From JBEDUK01 sp040414485 (GTDB lineage: Bacteria > Actinomycetota > UBA4738), in the NCBI GenBank assembly GCA_040414485.1, contig JBEDUK010000096.1, positions 62,001 through 126,000 on the forward strand: DNA of 64,000 nt, given 5' to 3'. A model generated the notes under the pieces. That model ran no database searches. It was not told where the DNA came from and was given only the letters and a program-made list of their open reading frames with translations. Positions 1 to 7,982 of this stretch are shown one piece after another. A program made the translations under genes and the position numbers. The first letter of the stretch is position 1; the number at the start of each line of letters is the position of its first letter.

Positions 1-75
1 CCCGCGACGCCCGCGGAGGAGGCAGGTGGATTGAGCGCGGCTGGGGCCGCGCCATTCGGAGAAAGAGAGGGCTAG
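1..75 (+). CDS. possible 3' end of an upstream gene, cut by the window edge
   Basis: Frame 1 stays open from the window edge to a TAG at 73-75, giving a 24-residue low-complexity tail rich in Ala, Gly and Glu. It stops 2 nt before the GTG of the SPFH gene. SPFH genes often follow an nfeD partner, so this could be the tail of such a gene, but nothing in the residues shows it. A chance open frame this short is quite possible in GC-rich DNA. Confidence 0.2.
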   Translation, partial: PATPAEEAGGLSAAGAAPFGEREG

Positions 76-77
76 AC

Positions 78-1079
78 GTGTACACGGGATGGATCATCGG
101 GTTTATCGCGCTGATCCTGGTGCTCGCGATCCTGTTCCGCGCGATCAAGATCGTTCGCGAATACCAGCGGGTGGTGGTGTTCCGGCTCGGACGTTCGATC
201 GGCCTGAAGGGACCCGGGCTGGTGATCATCATCCCGGTCGTCGACCGTGTGGTCTGGGTCGATCTTCGCGAGCTCTACTTGGAGATCCCGCACCAGACCG
301 CGATCACCGAGGACAACGCGCCGATCTCGATCGACTTCATCATCTTCTACAAGGTCGTGGACGCGACCATGAGCGTCCTGCAGGTGCAGAACTTCGCGGG
401 CGCCGCGCAGAACATCGCCGCGACCACGCTGCGATCCGTGGTCGGCGACATGTCGCTGGACGACGTGCTGTCCAAGCGCGAGGAGATGAACACGATCCTG
501 CGGACGAAGCTCGACGACGTCACCGAACGCTGGGGCGTGAAGGTCACCAACGTCGAGGTTCGCGAGATCATCCCGCCGCCCACGGTCCAGGAGGCCATGA
601 CCCGTCAGATGTCCGCCGAGCGGACGCGACGCGCCGTCGTCACCGAGGCCGAGGGCACGAAGTCCGCAGCGATCACCGTGGCCGAGGGCAACAAGCAGTC
701 GGCGATCCTCAATGCCGAAGGCGCGAAGCAGGCAGCCATCCTGCTTGCCGAGGGCGAACGGCAGGCGGCGGTCCTTCGTGCCGAAGGGTTCTCCATGGCG
801 CTGTCGAAGATCTTCGATGTGGCGCAGGGCGTGGACGCGAACACGATGAGCCTCCAATACCTGGAGGCGCTCAAGCAGATCGGACTGTCGCCGTCGACGA
901 AATGGATCCTGCCGATGGAACTGTCGAACCTACTGTCCAGCGTGGTGGGTCGGACAGCTCACGCCTTCGCGGACGGAGGTTCGAACGGTTCGTCCGGTGC
1001 AACGGATGCCGCGCCTGCTCCCGAGCGGGAGTCGCCGGCCGCGGGATCCGGCTCCGCGGCCGGCGCATCAGAATCGTAA
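78..1079 (+). CDS. stomatin/prohibitin-like SPFH (Band 7) membrane protein
   Basis: The 333-aa protein has one N-terminal membrane segment (about residues 3-21) and then an SPFH/Band 7 domain (about 25-190) with the stomatin-type stretches FRLGR and EVREIIPP. An Ala/Glu-rich helical region follows (about 190-250), in which EG-containing units recur, as in stomatin oligomerisation helices. The Ser/Ala/Gly-rich last 40 residues look disordered. Family members form rings on the cytoplasmic membrane and are linked to membrane microdomains and quality control, often with NfeD. The GTG start at 78 has AGAGAGG just upstream. The last 121 nt overlap a convergent gene on the other strand. Confidence 0.93.
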   Translation: MYTGWIIGFIALILVLAILFRAIKIVREYQRVVVFRLGRSIGLKGPGLVIIIPVVDRVVWVDLRELYLEIPHQTAITEDNAPISIDFIIFYKVVDATMSVLQVQNFAGAAQNIAATTLRSVVGDMSLDDVLSKREEMNTILRTKLDDVTERWGVKVTNVEVREIIPPPTVQEAMTRQMSAERTRRAVVTEAEGTKSAAITVAEGNKQSAILNAEGAKQAAILLAEGERQAAVLRAEGFSMALSKIFDVAQGVDANTMSLQYLEALKQIGLSPSTKWILPMELSNLLSSVVGRTAHAFADGGSNGSSGATDAAPAPERESPAAGSGSAAGASES

Positions 1080-1645
1080 GGCTTCCTTACTTCTTCCGGA
1101 TCGGCCGGAGGGGCATGCTCTTCGCGCGCGGCAGACCGATCGGAGCGGACGGCAAGGAGGAGCAGGATTCCCGCCGCGATGGCGAGAGCGCCTGCGGCGA
1201 CGGCGAGATAGATGCCGGGCCGGAACGAGAAGTCGATCAACGCGCGAAAGCGCACCCGGAGGGCAGGTGCCTGGGCACCGGCGCTGCGGACCGAACGCTC
1301 GATCAGGGCGCCGACCGCGCGGTTCCGTTCCCGAACCAGATCGACCACCGCGAACGCGCCGACGACCAGGCCCGACGCCACGCCAGCCACGGTCCATGCT
1401 CGCCGCGCGTCTCCGCGGCCGCTCACGATGGCGACGATCCCGGCGACGATCATGAAGCCACCGAGGAACAATCCGATCCTCGGGTGCCCTGCGGACGCGG
1501 TGGCGAGGGACGGCACGTCCGTCGGATAGGTCATCCGGGCCCACCCGAGGAGGCCGCCGATCGCCGCGCAGATCCCGGCCCCGATGACCAAGCCGCACAC
1601 CAGCCGGTCCCGCCGCTCGGTTGGAGCCGAATTCGATCGGGGCAT
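959..1645 (-). CDS. multi-pass membrane protein of unknown function
   Basis: The 228-aa product has four likely membrane segments (about residues 16-34, 58-78, 84-103 and 145-167), with a Glu/Arg-rich loop before the last and a Pro/Ala/Glu-rich tail. I do not recognise the family. The hydrophobic segments are well formed, which argues for a real gene. Its 3' end runs 121 nt into the SPFH gene on the other strand; both overlapping ends encode disordered, low-complexity tails. The ATG start is at 1645. No partner gene lies on the same strand nearby. Confidence 0.7.
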   Translation of the reverse strand: MPRSNSAPTERRDRLVCGLVIGAGICAAIGGLLGWARMTYPTDVPSLATASAGHPRIGLFLGGFMIVAGIVAIVSGRGDARRAWTVAGVASGLVVGAFAVVDLVRERNRAVGALIERSVRSAGAQAPALRVRFRALIDFSFRPGIYLAVAAGALAIAAGILLLLAVRSDRSAAREEHAPPADPEEVRKPYDSDAPAAEPDPAAGDSRSGAGAASVAPDEPFEPPSAKA

Positions 1646-1672
1646 GAGGCGAATTGTGCATCAAAATTCGGG

Positions 1673-1701
1673 TTGACAGAAGACCGAAGCGGGCATAGGG
1701 T
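1673..1701 (+). promoter_or_regulatory. sigma-70-type promoter of the secreted-protein gene
   Basis: A perfect TTGACA -35 box (1673-1678) is followed 17 bp later by TAGGGT (1696-1701), which fits the TAnnnT -10 boxes found elsewhere in this window. Transcription should start near 1707-1708, giving a 5' UTR of about 73 nt. Confidence 0.6.
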
Positions 1702-1706
1702 GCGCA

Positions 1707-1773
1707 CTCTCGCGCGCGGATTTGCTTGGGATCCGCGCTCACGAGCAAGGCGGGGCGAGAGCCGCCGGAGGGG
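1707..1773 (+). promoter_or_regulatory. possible structured 5' UTR leader with two pseudoknots
   Basis: Four perfect pairings fit in this leader. A hairpin GCGCGGAT/ATCCGCGC spans 1714-1721 and 1731-1738. Its loop TTGCT (1722-1726) can pair with AGCAA (1744-1748). A second hairpin GGCGG/CCGCC (1749-1753, 1762-1766) abuts the ribosome binding site GGAGGGG (1767-1773), and its loop GCGAGAG (1755-1761) can pair with CTCTCGC (1707-1713) at the predicted RNA 5' end. I cannot match it to a known riboswitch, and GC-rich RNA forms such pairings by chance fairly often. Confidence 0.33.
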
Positions 1774-1780
1774 TGGTCGC

Positions 1781-2323
1781 ATGAGGAAATACTTCATCTG
1801 GCTTGCGCCGGCCGTGCTGGCGATGGCGGTGCTGAGCATCGCCTTTGCGGGCGTTGCGCAGGCCGGAAAGCAGGTCGCGGCCAGCCCCGTCAAGGGCGCG
1901 AAGATTGCGAACCCCGGTTCCATCAACGTCGCCCATAAGCTCCTCAGCACGGCGCTTTCGCCGAACGGGTACAACGGGAACGCGGTCGGCGCCGGGTTCC
2001 AGCCGGTCGACCCGCCGCAGACCATCACCTGCAAGAAGGCCGTGACGTGCACCGTCAATGCGGTCATGACCGTGCAGTTCGACAGCGGGAGCGGGGGGTA
2101 CACGCCCGGGCCGTGGGCGATCTGCCTGAACGTCGACGGGATCTACAACTCGTGCCCGTACGCCGACGACGGCCACAACAACGGGTTCTTCACCGCGGCG
2201 ACGCTCACGGGGTCCGTCACGGGCCTCGGGGCGGGCGCGCACACGGTGGAGACCTTCCTGTACACGAGCAATGGCACCGGCATCTACAACTACGACATCG
2301 CCTACCACTCCTACAGCGGCTAG
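1781..2323 (+). CDS. small secreted protein, function unknown
   Basis: The 180-aa product begins with a clear Sec signal peptide (MRKYF then a hydrophobic core, cleavage probably after AQA near residue 28). The mature part is Gly/Tyr/Asn-rich with two cysteine pairs (ITCKKAVTC and AICLNVDGIYNSC) that could form disulfides, and looks beta-rich. I do not recognise the family. The ATG at 1781 follows a strong GGAGGGG ribosome binding site. It has its own promoter (TTGACA, 17 bp, TAGGGT) and is followed by a strong hairpin at 2342-2375, so it is probably a single-gene unit. Confidence 0.85.
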   Translation: MRKYFIWLAPAVLAMAVLSIAFAGVAQAGKQVAASPVKGAKIANPGSINVAHKLLSTALSPNGYNGNAVGAGFQPVDPPQTITCKKAVTCTVNAVMTVQFDSGSGGYTPGPWAICLNVDGIYNSCPYADDGHNNGFFTAATLTGSVTGLGAGAHTVETFLYTSNGTGIYNYDIAYHSYSG

Positions 2324-2341
2324 GCCGTCGTACGTACGAAA

Positions 2342-2375
2342 GCGAAGGGAGCGGCCGCGCGGCCGCTCCCTTCGC
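2342..2375. terminator. 34-bp perfect palindrome, bidirectional terminator
   Basis: A perfect 17-bp inverted repeat with no spacer (GCGAAGGGAGCGGCCGC and its complement) lies between two convergent genes ending at 2323 and 2395. GTTT follows on the plus strand and GAAA precedes it, giving short T-tracts both ways. Confidence 0.72.
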
Positions 2376-2394
2376 CGTTTCACGAACCACTCGT

Positions 2395-2937
2395 CTACAG
2401 AACCGGACCCCGCGAAGTCGCCGCGCCGCCGGAGGCCTGCCCCGGAGGCTCGAGAGGCATCTCCAGTTCGATCTCATCTCGCAGCGGGATGCCGTAGTTC
2501 CCGACCATCGGGATGTCCGGCTTCAGGCCCCGCGCCCCGTTCAGAGCGCGGGGCCGCAAAGCGACCATCCGGAGCCCTCGCCGCTGGTAGAAGCGGAGCG
2601 CGTCGACGTTGTCGTTCGTCGTGACCAACCACAGGCGGTGGCAGCCGGCGCGTCGCGCCTCGGCGGCCGCCGCCTTCATCAGGGCGGTCCCCACGCCCCG
2701 TAACCGAGGGGACGCGGTGAGGGACGTGACCTCGAACGAACCGGGCGGGTTCAACCGGTACGTGAGCAGTCCCGCCGGCACGCCGTCTACCCGCGCGACG
2801 AACCCGTCGTGCTCGTGCGGGTGGAACAGTTCGCCCGAGACGGCCATGACGTCGCTGCCCCACTGTTCCAGGATGTAGGCACGCGCCCACGCGCGATCGG
2901 CTTCATTCAGCGGCCCGATCTGGGGCGCAGCCGTCAC
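2395..2937 (-). CDS. GNAT-family N-acetyltransferase
   Basis: The 180-aa protein is a single GNAT domain. The acetyl-CoA loop is visible as RLRGVGTALMKAA (about residues 93-105), after the strand EVTSLTASP, and the C-terminal LRFYQRRGL element is present. The substrate is unknown. The GTG start at 2937 overlaps the stop of the upstream regulator gene as GTGA, so the two are translationally coupled. That suggests the enzyme belongs to the same response as the SufR-like regulator, though nothing shows how. Confidence 0.9.
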   Translation of the reverse strand: MTAAPQIGPLNEADRAWARAYILEQWGSDVMAVSGELFHPHEHDGFVARVDGVPAGLLTYRLNPPGSFEVTSLTASPRLRGVGTALMKAAAAEARRAGCHRLWLVTTNDNVDALRFYQRRGLRMVALRPRALNGARGLKPDIPMVGNYGIPLRDEIELEMPLEPPGQASGGAATSRGPVL

Positions 2938-3614
2938 CCGGCCACCACTCGACAGGTCTCGCGCTCGGCGAACGGTGTGAACTCGCGGATCTGCAGCGGT
3001 GGATCCAGCGCCCCGAGAATCCCTTCCACCAGCCCGCGGTGGAGGGTGCAGACCAGTTCCCGGTGCTCGTCGGCGAGGTCCTTGAACGGACAGTCGCGGA
3101 GGTTGACCTCCACAGCCGTGCCCTCCATGCGCCGGAATCGCGGATCGAAGCCGGCCCTGGCCATCGCCTCCTGCATCAGCGCCAGCGTGCGCGCGGCGGG
3201 CCCCCGCGTGGCGCCCGGCTTCGTCCCCGGCTTCGGCCGCTGCTGCCCCACCAGGTACGCGCCCCACTCGTGGGCCAGCCCCCGGGCCTGTTCGATCGCG
3301 CGCCGGCCGCGGACCAGGACGATCAGCATGTCTGCGAGCAACCGGTAGTCCCGTACGTCCTCGTCCTCGGGTTCGCGAACCGAATACAGGGTCTGCGGGC
3401 GGCCGACCGCGCCCTTCCGCGTCTCGCTCGCCACCAGGCCCGCGTCCTCCAGTCTTCGCAGGTGGGGGCGGACGGTGTTCGGGTGCAGGTTGAGCCGCCG
3501 CGACACCTCACGGACGGAGACCGGCCGGCCGGCCAGTCCGACGAACCGGTACAGGCGATACCGCGTGTCATCCGCCAGGGCCTTATGGATCTCGAGGGCC
3601 GTCGACACAGGCAT
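2934..3614 (-). CDS. winged-helix transcriptional regulator, SufR-like, with C-terminal cysteines
   Basis: The N-terminal 80 residues form an ArsR/DeoR-type winged helix (VREVSRRLNLHPNTVRPHLRRL then a wing ending GRPQTLYSV). The C-terminal half carries Cys175 (DCPF), Cys189 (LVCTLH) and Cys221. This arrangement recalls SufR, the Fe-S-cluster-sensing repressor of suf genes, in which C-terminal cysteines hold the cluster. The gene is divergent from, and only 82 nt from the chosen start of, an Mrp/ApbC Fe-S carrier, as expected for an Fe-S-responsive regulator. The SufR assignment is inference; a plain ArsR-family regulator is the alternative. Confidence 0.86.
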   Translation of the reverse strand: MPVSTALEIHKALADDTRYRLYRFVGLAGRPVSVREVSRRLNLHPNTVRPHLRRLEDAGLVASETRKGAVGRPQTLYSVREPEDEDVRDYRLLADMLIVLVRGRRAIEQARGLAHEWGAYLVGQQRPKPGTKPGATRGPAARTLALMQEAMARAGFDPRFRRMEGTAVEVNLRDCPFKDLADEHRELVCTLHRGLVEGILGALDPPLQIREFTPFAERETCRVVAG

Positions 3615-3696
3615 ACCGCCGTATCATCGGGGAAGATAAACACGGTCACAACCGGTGAAACCATTCGCTGTTCCGACCAGACCAACGGAGTCCGTC

Positions 3697-4854
3697 ATGC
3701 CCACGAAGGAAGAGGTTCGCGAAGCGCTGCGGAACGTCCTGGACCCGGAGATCGGCAAGCCGATCGAAGACATCGGGATGCTCAAGGACATCGAGATCGA
3801 CGGCGGCACCGTTCGCGTCTTCGTCCTGCTGACGATCGACGGCTGCCCATTGCGCGACCGGATCACGAATGACGTGACCCAGGCCGTCGCGCCGCTCGCG
3901 GGCGTCGAGCATGTCGAGGTGATCCTCGGCTCCATGAGCGAACAGCAGCGCGGCGAGCTCGTCACCATGCTGCGGGGCGGCCGCCCCGAACAACCCGTGT
4001 TCTTCACCGACGGCGCCACCTCGGTCATCGCGGTCGCCTCCGGCAAGGGCGGGGTGGGGAAGTCGAGCGTGACGGTGAACCTGGCCTGCGCGCTGGCGGC
4101 GGAGGGTCATCGAGTGGGCGTGGTGGACGTCGACGTCTGGGGGTTCAGCGTCCCGCGGATGATCGGCGCGCACGGCGAGCCCGTCGGGTTCGACAACATG
4201 ATCCTGCCGCTGGAGGCCCACGGCGTGAAGGTGATCTCCATGGGGTTCTTCGTCCCCGAGGAGAAGCCCGTGATCTGGCGCGGGCCCATGCTGCACAAGG
4301 CGGTCCAGCAGTTCCTGGGCGACGTCTACTGGGGCGATCTGGACTTCCTGCTGCTCGACCTGCCGCCCGGCACCGGCGACGTGTCGCTGTCGATGGCGCA
4401 GTTTCTTCCCGGAGCTCAGATGCTGGTCGTCACCACGCCGCAGGACGCCGCCCGGAAGGTGGCCGAGCGCGCCGGCCGGATGGCCGAGCAGACGCGGCTC
4501 CGGTGCATCGGCGTCATCGAGAACATGGCGTACTTCGCCTGCCCCCATTGCGGCGAGGAGACCGCCATCTTCGGCACCGGCGGCGGGGACGAGGCGGCGC
4601 AGACCCTCGGCGTCCCGCTGCTCGGGCGCATCCCGCTGCAGACGTCGCTCCGTGAGGGCGGCGACCAGGGACGTCCGGTCGTGGTGGCGGAGCCCGAATC
4701 TCCGGCGGGAGCCGCGCTGATCGGCGCGGCGCGCGAGCTGGCCAGGGTCAGCCGTTCGGTCGTGCGCAAGCCGCTGTCGCTTGCCGTGTCGGGCGGCGGT
4801 GGTGCGGTCGGGCACGCTGAGCATGCGGGCCACACCCGCGCGCACCAGCACTGA
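3697..4854 (+). CDS. mrp: Mrp/ApbC-type Fe-S cluster carrier ATPase with N-terminal MIP18 domain
   Basis: The 385-aa protein has a MIP18/DUF59 domain (about residues 1-78, with DPEIGKPIEDIGM and DGCPLRD) and then a ParA-like P-loop ATPase. The deviant Walker A GKGGVGKS is at about 116-123, and a C-terminal CPHC (about 282-285) matches the cluster-bridging cysteines of the family. Mrp proteins hold and deliver 4Fe-4S clusters to apo-enzymes in the cytosol. The tail is His-rich (HAEHAGHTRAHQH). I chose the ATG at 3697, which has CGGAG six nt upstream; an in-frame GTG at 3655 would add 14 unconserved residues. The SufR-like regulator is divergent. Confidence 0.94.
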   Translation: MPTKEEVREALRNVLDPEIGKPIEDIGMLKDIEIDGGTVRVFVLLTIDGCPLRDRITNDVTQAVAPLAGVEHVEVILGSMSEQQRGELVTMLRGGRPEQPVFFTDGATSVIAVASGKGGVGKSSVTVNLACALAAEGHRVGVVDVDVWGFSVPRMIGAHGEPVGFDNMILPLEAHGVKVISMGFFVPEEKPVIWRGPMLHKAVQQFLGDVYWGDLDFLLLDLPPGTGDVSLSMAQFLPGAQMLVVTTPQDAARKVAERAGRMAEQTRLRCIGVIENMAYFACPHCGEETAIFGTGGGDEAAQTLGVPLLGRIPLQTSLREGGDQGRPVVVAEPESPAGAALIGAARELARVSRSVVRKPLSLAVSGGGGAVGHAEHAGHTRAHQH

Positions 4855-4881
4855 CGGCCAAGGCCGATCCCCGGCGTGGCC

Positions 4882-5862
4882 TCATCCGCGCGTATCGGCC
4901 TCCTCGGTGTTCGTCGCGGTCGCTTCGACAGCCTCAGGCTCGGTGGTGTGGGGGCGGCGCCGTATCCACCGCAACACGAACAGGCACAGCACGATCGCGG
5001 CGATGCTCGTCCACTGGCTCCCGGTGAGGCCGAGGAACCGGTTCTCCACCCGAAGGAAGTCCGTGATGACGCGGGCGGCCGCGTACCAGATCACGAACGT
5101 GACGGTGAGCACACCGGTGAGCCGGTCGCGTCGCATCAGCCACAGCAGGAACAGGGTGAGGCCCATCGCGGAGAACCAGTCGTAAAGCGCCGTCTGGTTC
5201 ACGCCGATCCCATGCGCGATGACGTGGAACGTGGGCGGACCCGCGAACAGCTTGGCGCCCGCGTGCGTGATCTCCTGACTGCGCCCGTGGGCGAGCGACG
5301 TCGAACACAGGCCGTTCGCGCAGCCGTACCCGGCCAGGTTGCCGCCCCAGTACCTGAACGCAAGGAAGAAGTTCGTCGGCGTCCCCAGGTGGTCACCGAT
5401 GATGAGGTCGCCCACCCGGCCGATCGCCACGCCGACCGCGAGCGCCAGCGCCGCGGAGTCGAACGTGAGGAGGGTGCTCAGGTGGTTGCGCCGAATGATC
5501 ACCCAAGCCACCAGCACCCACCCGACGATCCCGCCGATCAGGCTGATCCCGCCGCGGTAGACGGCGAGCACGTCCCCGATGCTGTGGAACTGCGACAGGT
5601 GCGTGATCACGTACCCGATCCGTGCGCCGACCATCGCCCCGATCAGGCCCCAGAACACGAGCGAGTTGACGACGCGTTCCGAGATGCCGCGTTTCGGTCC
5701 CTCGTGGGACAGGACGAACGCGCCCGCCAGATAGCCGGCCGCGATCCCCAGGCCGTGCGGGGAGATCGCGAACTGCGACCCGATGTGGAAGCGGTCGACC
5801 ACCTTCCAGCCGATGGAGGCCAGGCCGGCCGTATGCAGCGTGAACCATCCGGCAGCGGACAT
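4882..5862 (-). CDS. lgt: prolipoprotein diacylglyceryl transferase (Lgt-like), divergent active site
   Basis: The 326-aa polytopic membrane protein follows the Lgt pattern: GARIGYV, RGGISLIGG, the GRxG signature (GRVGDLIIG), HxLYD-like segment (TALYDWFS) and ARVITDFLR. Lgt transfers diacylglycerol from phosphatidylglycerol to the lipobox cysteine of prelipoproteins. Several usually conserved positions differ: the FHGG histidine is replaced (SLIGG), the GRxGN asparagine is Asp and the following Glu is also Asp. It may be a divergent paralogue. A GTG at 5871, overlapping the PAP2 stop as GTGA, is an alternative start. At least two Tat or Sec lipoproteins in the window would need such an enzyme. 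Confidence 0.82.
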   Translation of the reverse strand: MSAAGWFTLHTAGLASIGWKVVDRFHIGSQFAISPHGLGIAAGYLAGAFVLSHEGPKRGISERVVNSLVFWGLIGAMVGARIGYVITHLSQFHSIGDVLAVYRGGISLIGGIVGWVLVAWVIIRRNHLSTLLTFDSAALALAVGVAIGRVGDLIIGDHLGTPTNFFLAFRYWGGNLAGYGCANGLCSTSLAHGRSQEITHAGAKLFAGPPTFHVIAHGIGVNQTALYDWFSAMGLTLFLLWLMRRDRLTGVLTVTFVIWYAAARVITDFLRVENRFLGLTGSQWTSIAAIVLCLFVLRWIRRRPHTTEPEAVEATATNTEEADTRG

Positions 5863-5867
5863 CGGGG

Positions 5868-6494
5868 TCACTCTACCGACGACGCCCGCTCCGCGGGGAC
5901 GGCCGCGACCCACGCGTCCGCCACGGCTCGCCCGAGCAAGAGCCCGCCCGCCACGTCCGACGGATAGTGCACGCCGACGTAGACGCGCGAGGCGGCGACC
6001 GCGCACGCGGTCGCCGCCAGGCCGGCGCGAGCCACGGGCGACAGTCCGAGTCGCCGCGCAGCCACGGTGACGAACGCCAGCAGCACGGCGGGATGGCTGC
6101 TCGGCCACGACGTGCCGCTCGGTTTGCCGATCAGCCGGCGCGACGCGCCGGCGTCGTAGGGACGGGCGCGTCGAACCAGGCGCTTCAGTCCCTGCCCGAG
6201 CAGCCACATGAGCGACGCAGCCGCCAGGGCCTCGGTCGCGGCCCGGCGGCGGCCGCCCACGGCCAGGACCGCAGCAGCGCCCGCCGCCGCCATGATCGAC
6301 CCGAGTTCGGTGATGCCCCCCATCGCCGCGTCGCCGGCCGGCCCGCGGTCGCGGTTGACCTCGTCGAAGATCGCGCGGTCCAGACGCCGGCCTGCGGGGA
6401 CCGACGACGCGCCGGCCACGGCGAGCGCGCCGGCCGTGAGGAGCCCGGCTCGCGCGACGCCCGCGGCGCGTCGTTGTGAACCCACGGATGCCAT
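5868..6494 (-). CDS. PAP2-family membrane phosphatase
   Basis: The 208-aa protein has several membrane segments and the three PAP2 signatures in order: KRLVRRARP (about residues 105-113), PSGTSWPSSHPA (about 125-136) and SRVYVGVHYPSDVAGG (about 168-183), which hold the catalytic histidines. Such enzymes remove phosphate from lipid phosphates such as undecaprenyl diphosphate or phosphatidic acid on the outer face of the membrane. The substrate here is unknown. It is coupled to the Lgt-like gene (GTGA or a few nt) and lies 13 nt after the SRPBCC gene, in a six-gene envelope operon. Confidence 0.92.
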   Translation of the reverse strand: MASVGSQRRAAGVARAGLLTAGALAVAGASSVPAGRRLDRAIFDEVNRDRGPAGDAAMGGITELGSIMAAAGAAAVLAVGGRRRAATEALAAASLMWLLGQGLKRLVRRARPYDAGASRRLIGKPSGTSWPSSHPAVLLAFVTVAARRLGLSPVARAGLAATACAVAASRVYVGVHYPSDVAGGLLLGRAVADAWVAAVPAERASSVE

Positions 6495-6507
6495 GAGCCG
6501 GGTTCGC

Positions 6508-6963
6508 CTACTCCGCCTGCGCGGCGATCTCGGCCTGACGCTTCTGCGCGAGGACTCCTCTGCGGAGGAGCGTCCCGGCGCCCAGGCTTCGGATCGCCTG
6601 GGCGGCGAACGCTCCCAGCGGACCGCCCGCGAACCGGTAGTCCACGCGCTGGACCAGATACGTGCGGTTCCGACCGAGCGGCTCCACGGTGGTCTCGACC
6701 ACGCCGTCCATCAGCCCCGTGAGCCGGATCTTCGCGTACCGCTCGTCCTCCAGTTCCAGGACGCTCGCGCGGATGTGCGTGGTCAGGCCCATGAAGTGGA
6801 TCTCCGTGGTGTACTCGGTCCCCTTCCGCAATCCGTCTCGCGGAATGCCTCGGACCGTCGTGACGTGACGGTCCCACATGGGCAGGTTTCTCGGGTCGGA
6901 GACCACCTGCCAGACGCAATGCGGGGGCGCATCGACCTCGACCTTCTCGGTGACGACCGTCAT
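6508..6963 (-). CDS. SRPBCC (START-like) domain protein
   Basis: The 151-aa protein matches the polyketide cyclase/SRPBCC fold: an N-terminal strand (VTEKVEVDAPPHCVWQVVSDP), PMWDRHV, and a long C-terminal helix. The fold binds hydrophobic ligands in a deep pocket; the ligand is not predictable. The ATG at 6963 has GGGAG seven nt upstream and overlaps the stop of the preceding PNPOx-like gene as ATGA, so it is co-translated in the 9483-4882 operon. Confidence 0.87.
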   Translation of the reverse strand: MTVVTEKVEVDAPPHCVWQVVSDPRNLPMWDRHVTTVRGIPRDGLRKGTEYTTEIHFMGLTTHIRASVLELEDERYAKIRLTGLMDGVVETTVEPLGRNRTYLVQRVDYRFAGGPLGAFAAQAIRSLGAGTLLRRGVLAQKRQAEIAAQAE

Positions 6964-7982
6964 CGCGCGCTCCCGGCGGCCGCCCGCTTCGCCGGCCGGC
7001 CCGGGCTCGACCGCGCACGGGACGTGGACGGCGGCGTGACCGTTCCGCTCGACCAGCCCTTCCACCAGACGATGCGCGCGGGAGCGATCCGAAACAGGGC
7101 TTCGCCGCTCGAGATCCGGTGCCGAAGCGCCGCGGCGCCCGTTCGCGTCCGACCTCGGACGAACACCTCAGCGTCGCCGCGGATCAGCAGACCCGTCATG
7201 TCGGCCGCGCGCCATGAGGACGAACGGTCCGCCGTCAGCGCCGTTTTCGTCCCGGTGGACGCTCCGGTCAACTCGGCGAAGGCGACCGGCACGCGGCACA
7301 GGAATCGGCTCCGCTCCTCGGACCAGCCCGCCGGCACCACCGTGAGCGTCGGGCCGTCGGGGCCTTCGAGCTGTGTCGACAGAACCGCCGAGCCGGACGT
7401 CGCGACCGCGCTGAGCGTGTCCCCGGGTGGAGCGAGACGGCCGCCATCCGGTGACGGCGGTTCCGCGTACGCTCGCGCCGGCGTGAGGCTCAGGTCCCAG
7501 GGACCCCAGCCGTCGACGATCTTGCCGCCTTCCAGGTCCAGCAGCCGTCCGGCCTCCAGTTCGACGCTGCAGAACACCCTCCCGGGGGGCGCCCACGCCA
7601 GCGGGACCCGGGCCGCGTCGACCGCGTACCCGAAGAAGAAGCGGGCATTCTTGACGGAGAAGCGCATGGCGGCCTTGCCCAAGCGCGGACTGCGGATCGC
7701 GATCGACGGCCACGCGAACGGGTCCAGCGCGTCGTAGGTTCGAATGCGCCCCCGGAACGCGAGCGCCCGCGAGCCGTGGCGCACCAGGCCCGCGGTCCGC
7801 GGATCGCGCCGCCACGCGCGCGCCTTCGCGGATCCTCGCGACGTGGTCATCCACAGCCGGCCGCCGTCGACCGCGAACACCACGGGCGTCACGTGCGGAC
7901 CGAACGAGGTCGCGGCCGCGAGGTGGCACCACTCGCCGCGCGCGAGCACGTCCTTCGCTCCGGGGGGAAGGGCGTCCGTCAA
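6960..7982 (-). CDS. pyridoxamine 5'-phosphate oxidase-like flavin-reductase-fold protein
   Basis: The 340-aa product begins with a PNPOx-like split barrel (about residues 5-110), seen in CHLAAATSFGPHVTPVVFAVDGG and LWMTTSRGSAKARAWRRDPR, typical of F420- or FMN-binding members. The next 230 residues are not recognised; they contain a second beta-rich stretch that could be a degenerate second barrel. I place the start at TTG 7982, which overlaps the CPBP stop as TTGA; no ATG or GTG fits better. It is coupled downstream to the SRPBCC gene (ATGA). The substrate is unknown. Confidence 0.78.
   Translation of the reverse strand: MTDALPPGAKDVLARGEWCHLAAATSFGPHVTPVVFAVDGGRLWMTTSRGSAKARAWRRDPRTAGLVRHGSRALAFRGRIRTYDALDPFAWPSIAIRSPRLGKAAMRFSVKNARFFFGYAVDAARVPLAWAPPGRVFCSVELEAGRLLDLEGGKIVDGWGPWDLSLTPARAYAEPPSPDGGRLAPPGDTLSAVATSGSAVLSTQLEGPDGPTLTVVPAGWSEERSRFLCRVPVAFAELTGASTGTKTALTADRSSSWRAADMTGLLIRGDAEVFVRGRTRTGAAALRHRISSGEALFRIAPARIVWWKGWSSGTVTPPSTSRARSSPGRPAKRAAAGSAR

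Noticed and set aside
3655..3696. GTG at 3655 as the start of Mrp
   Set aside because: It would add 14 residues unlike the family, and ATG 3697 has its own ribosome binding site at a good distance.
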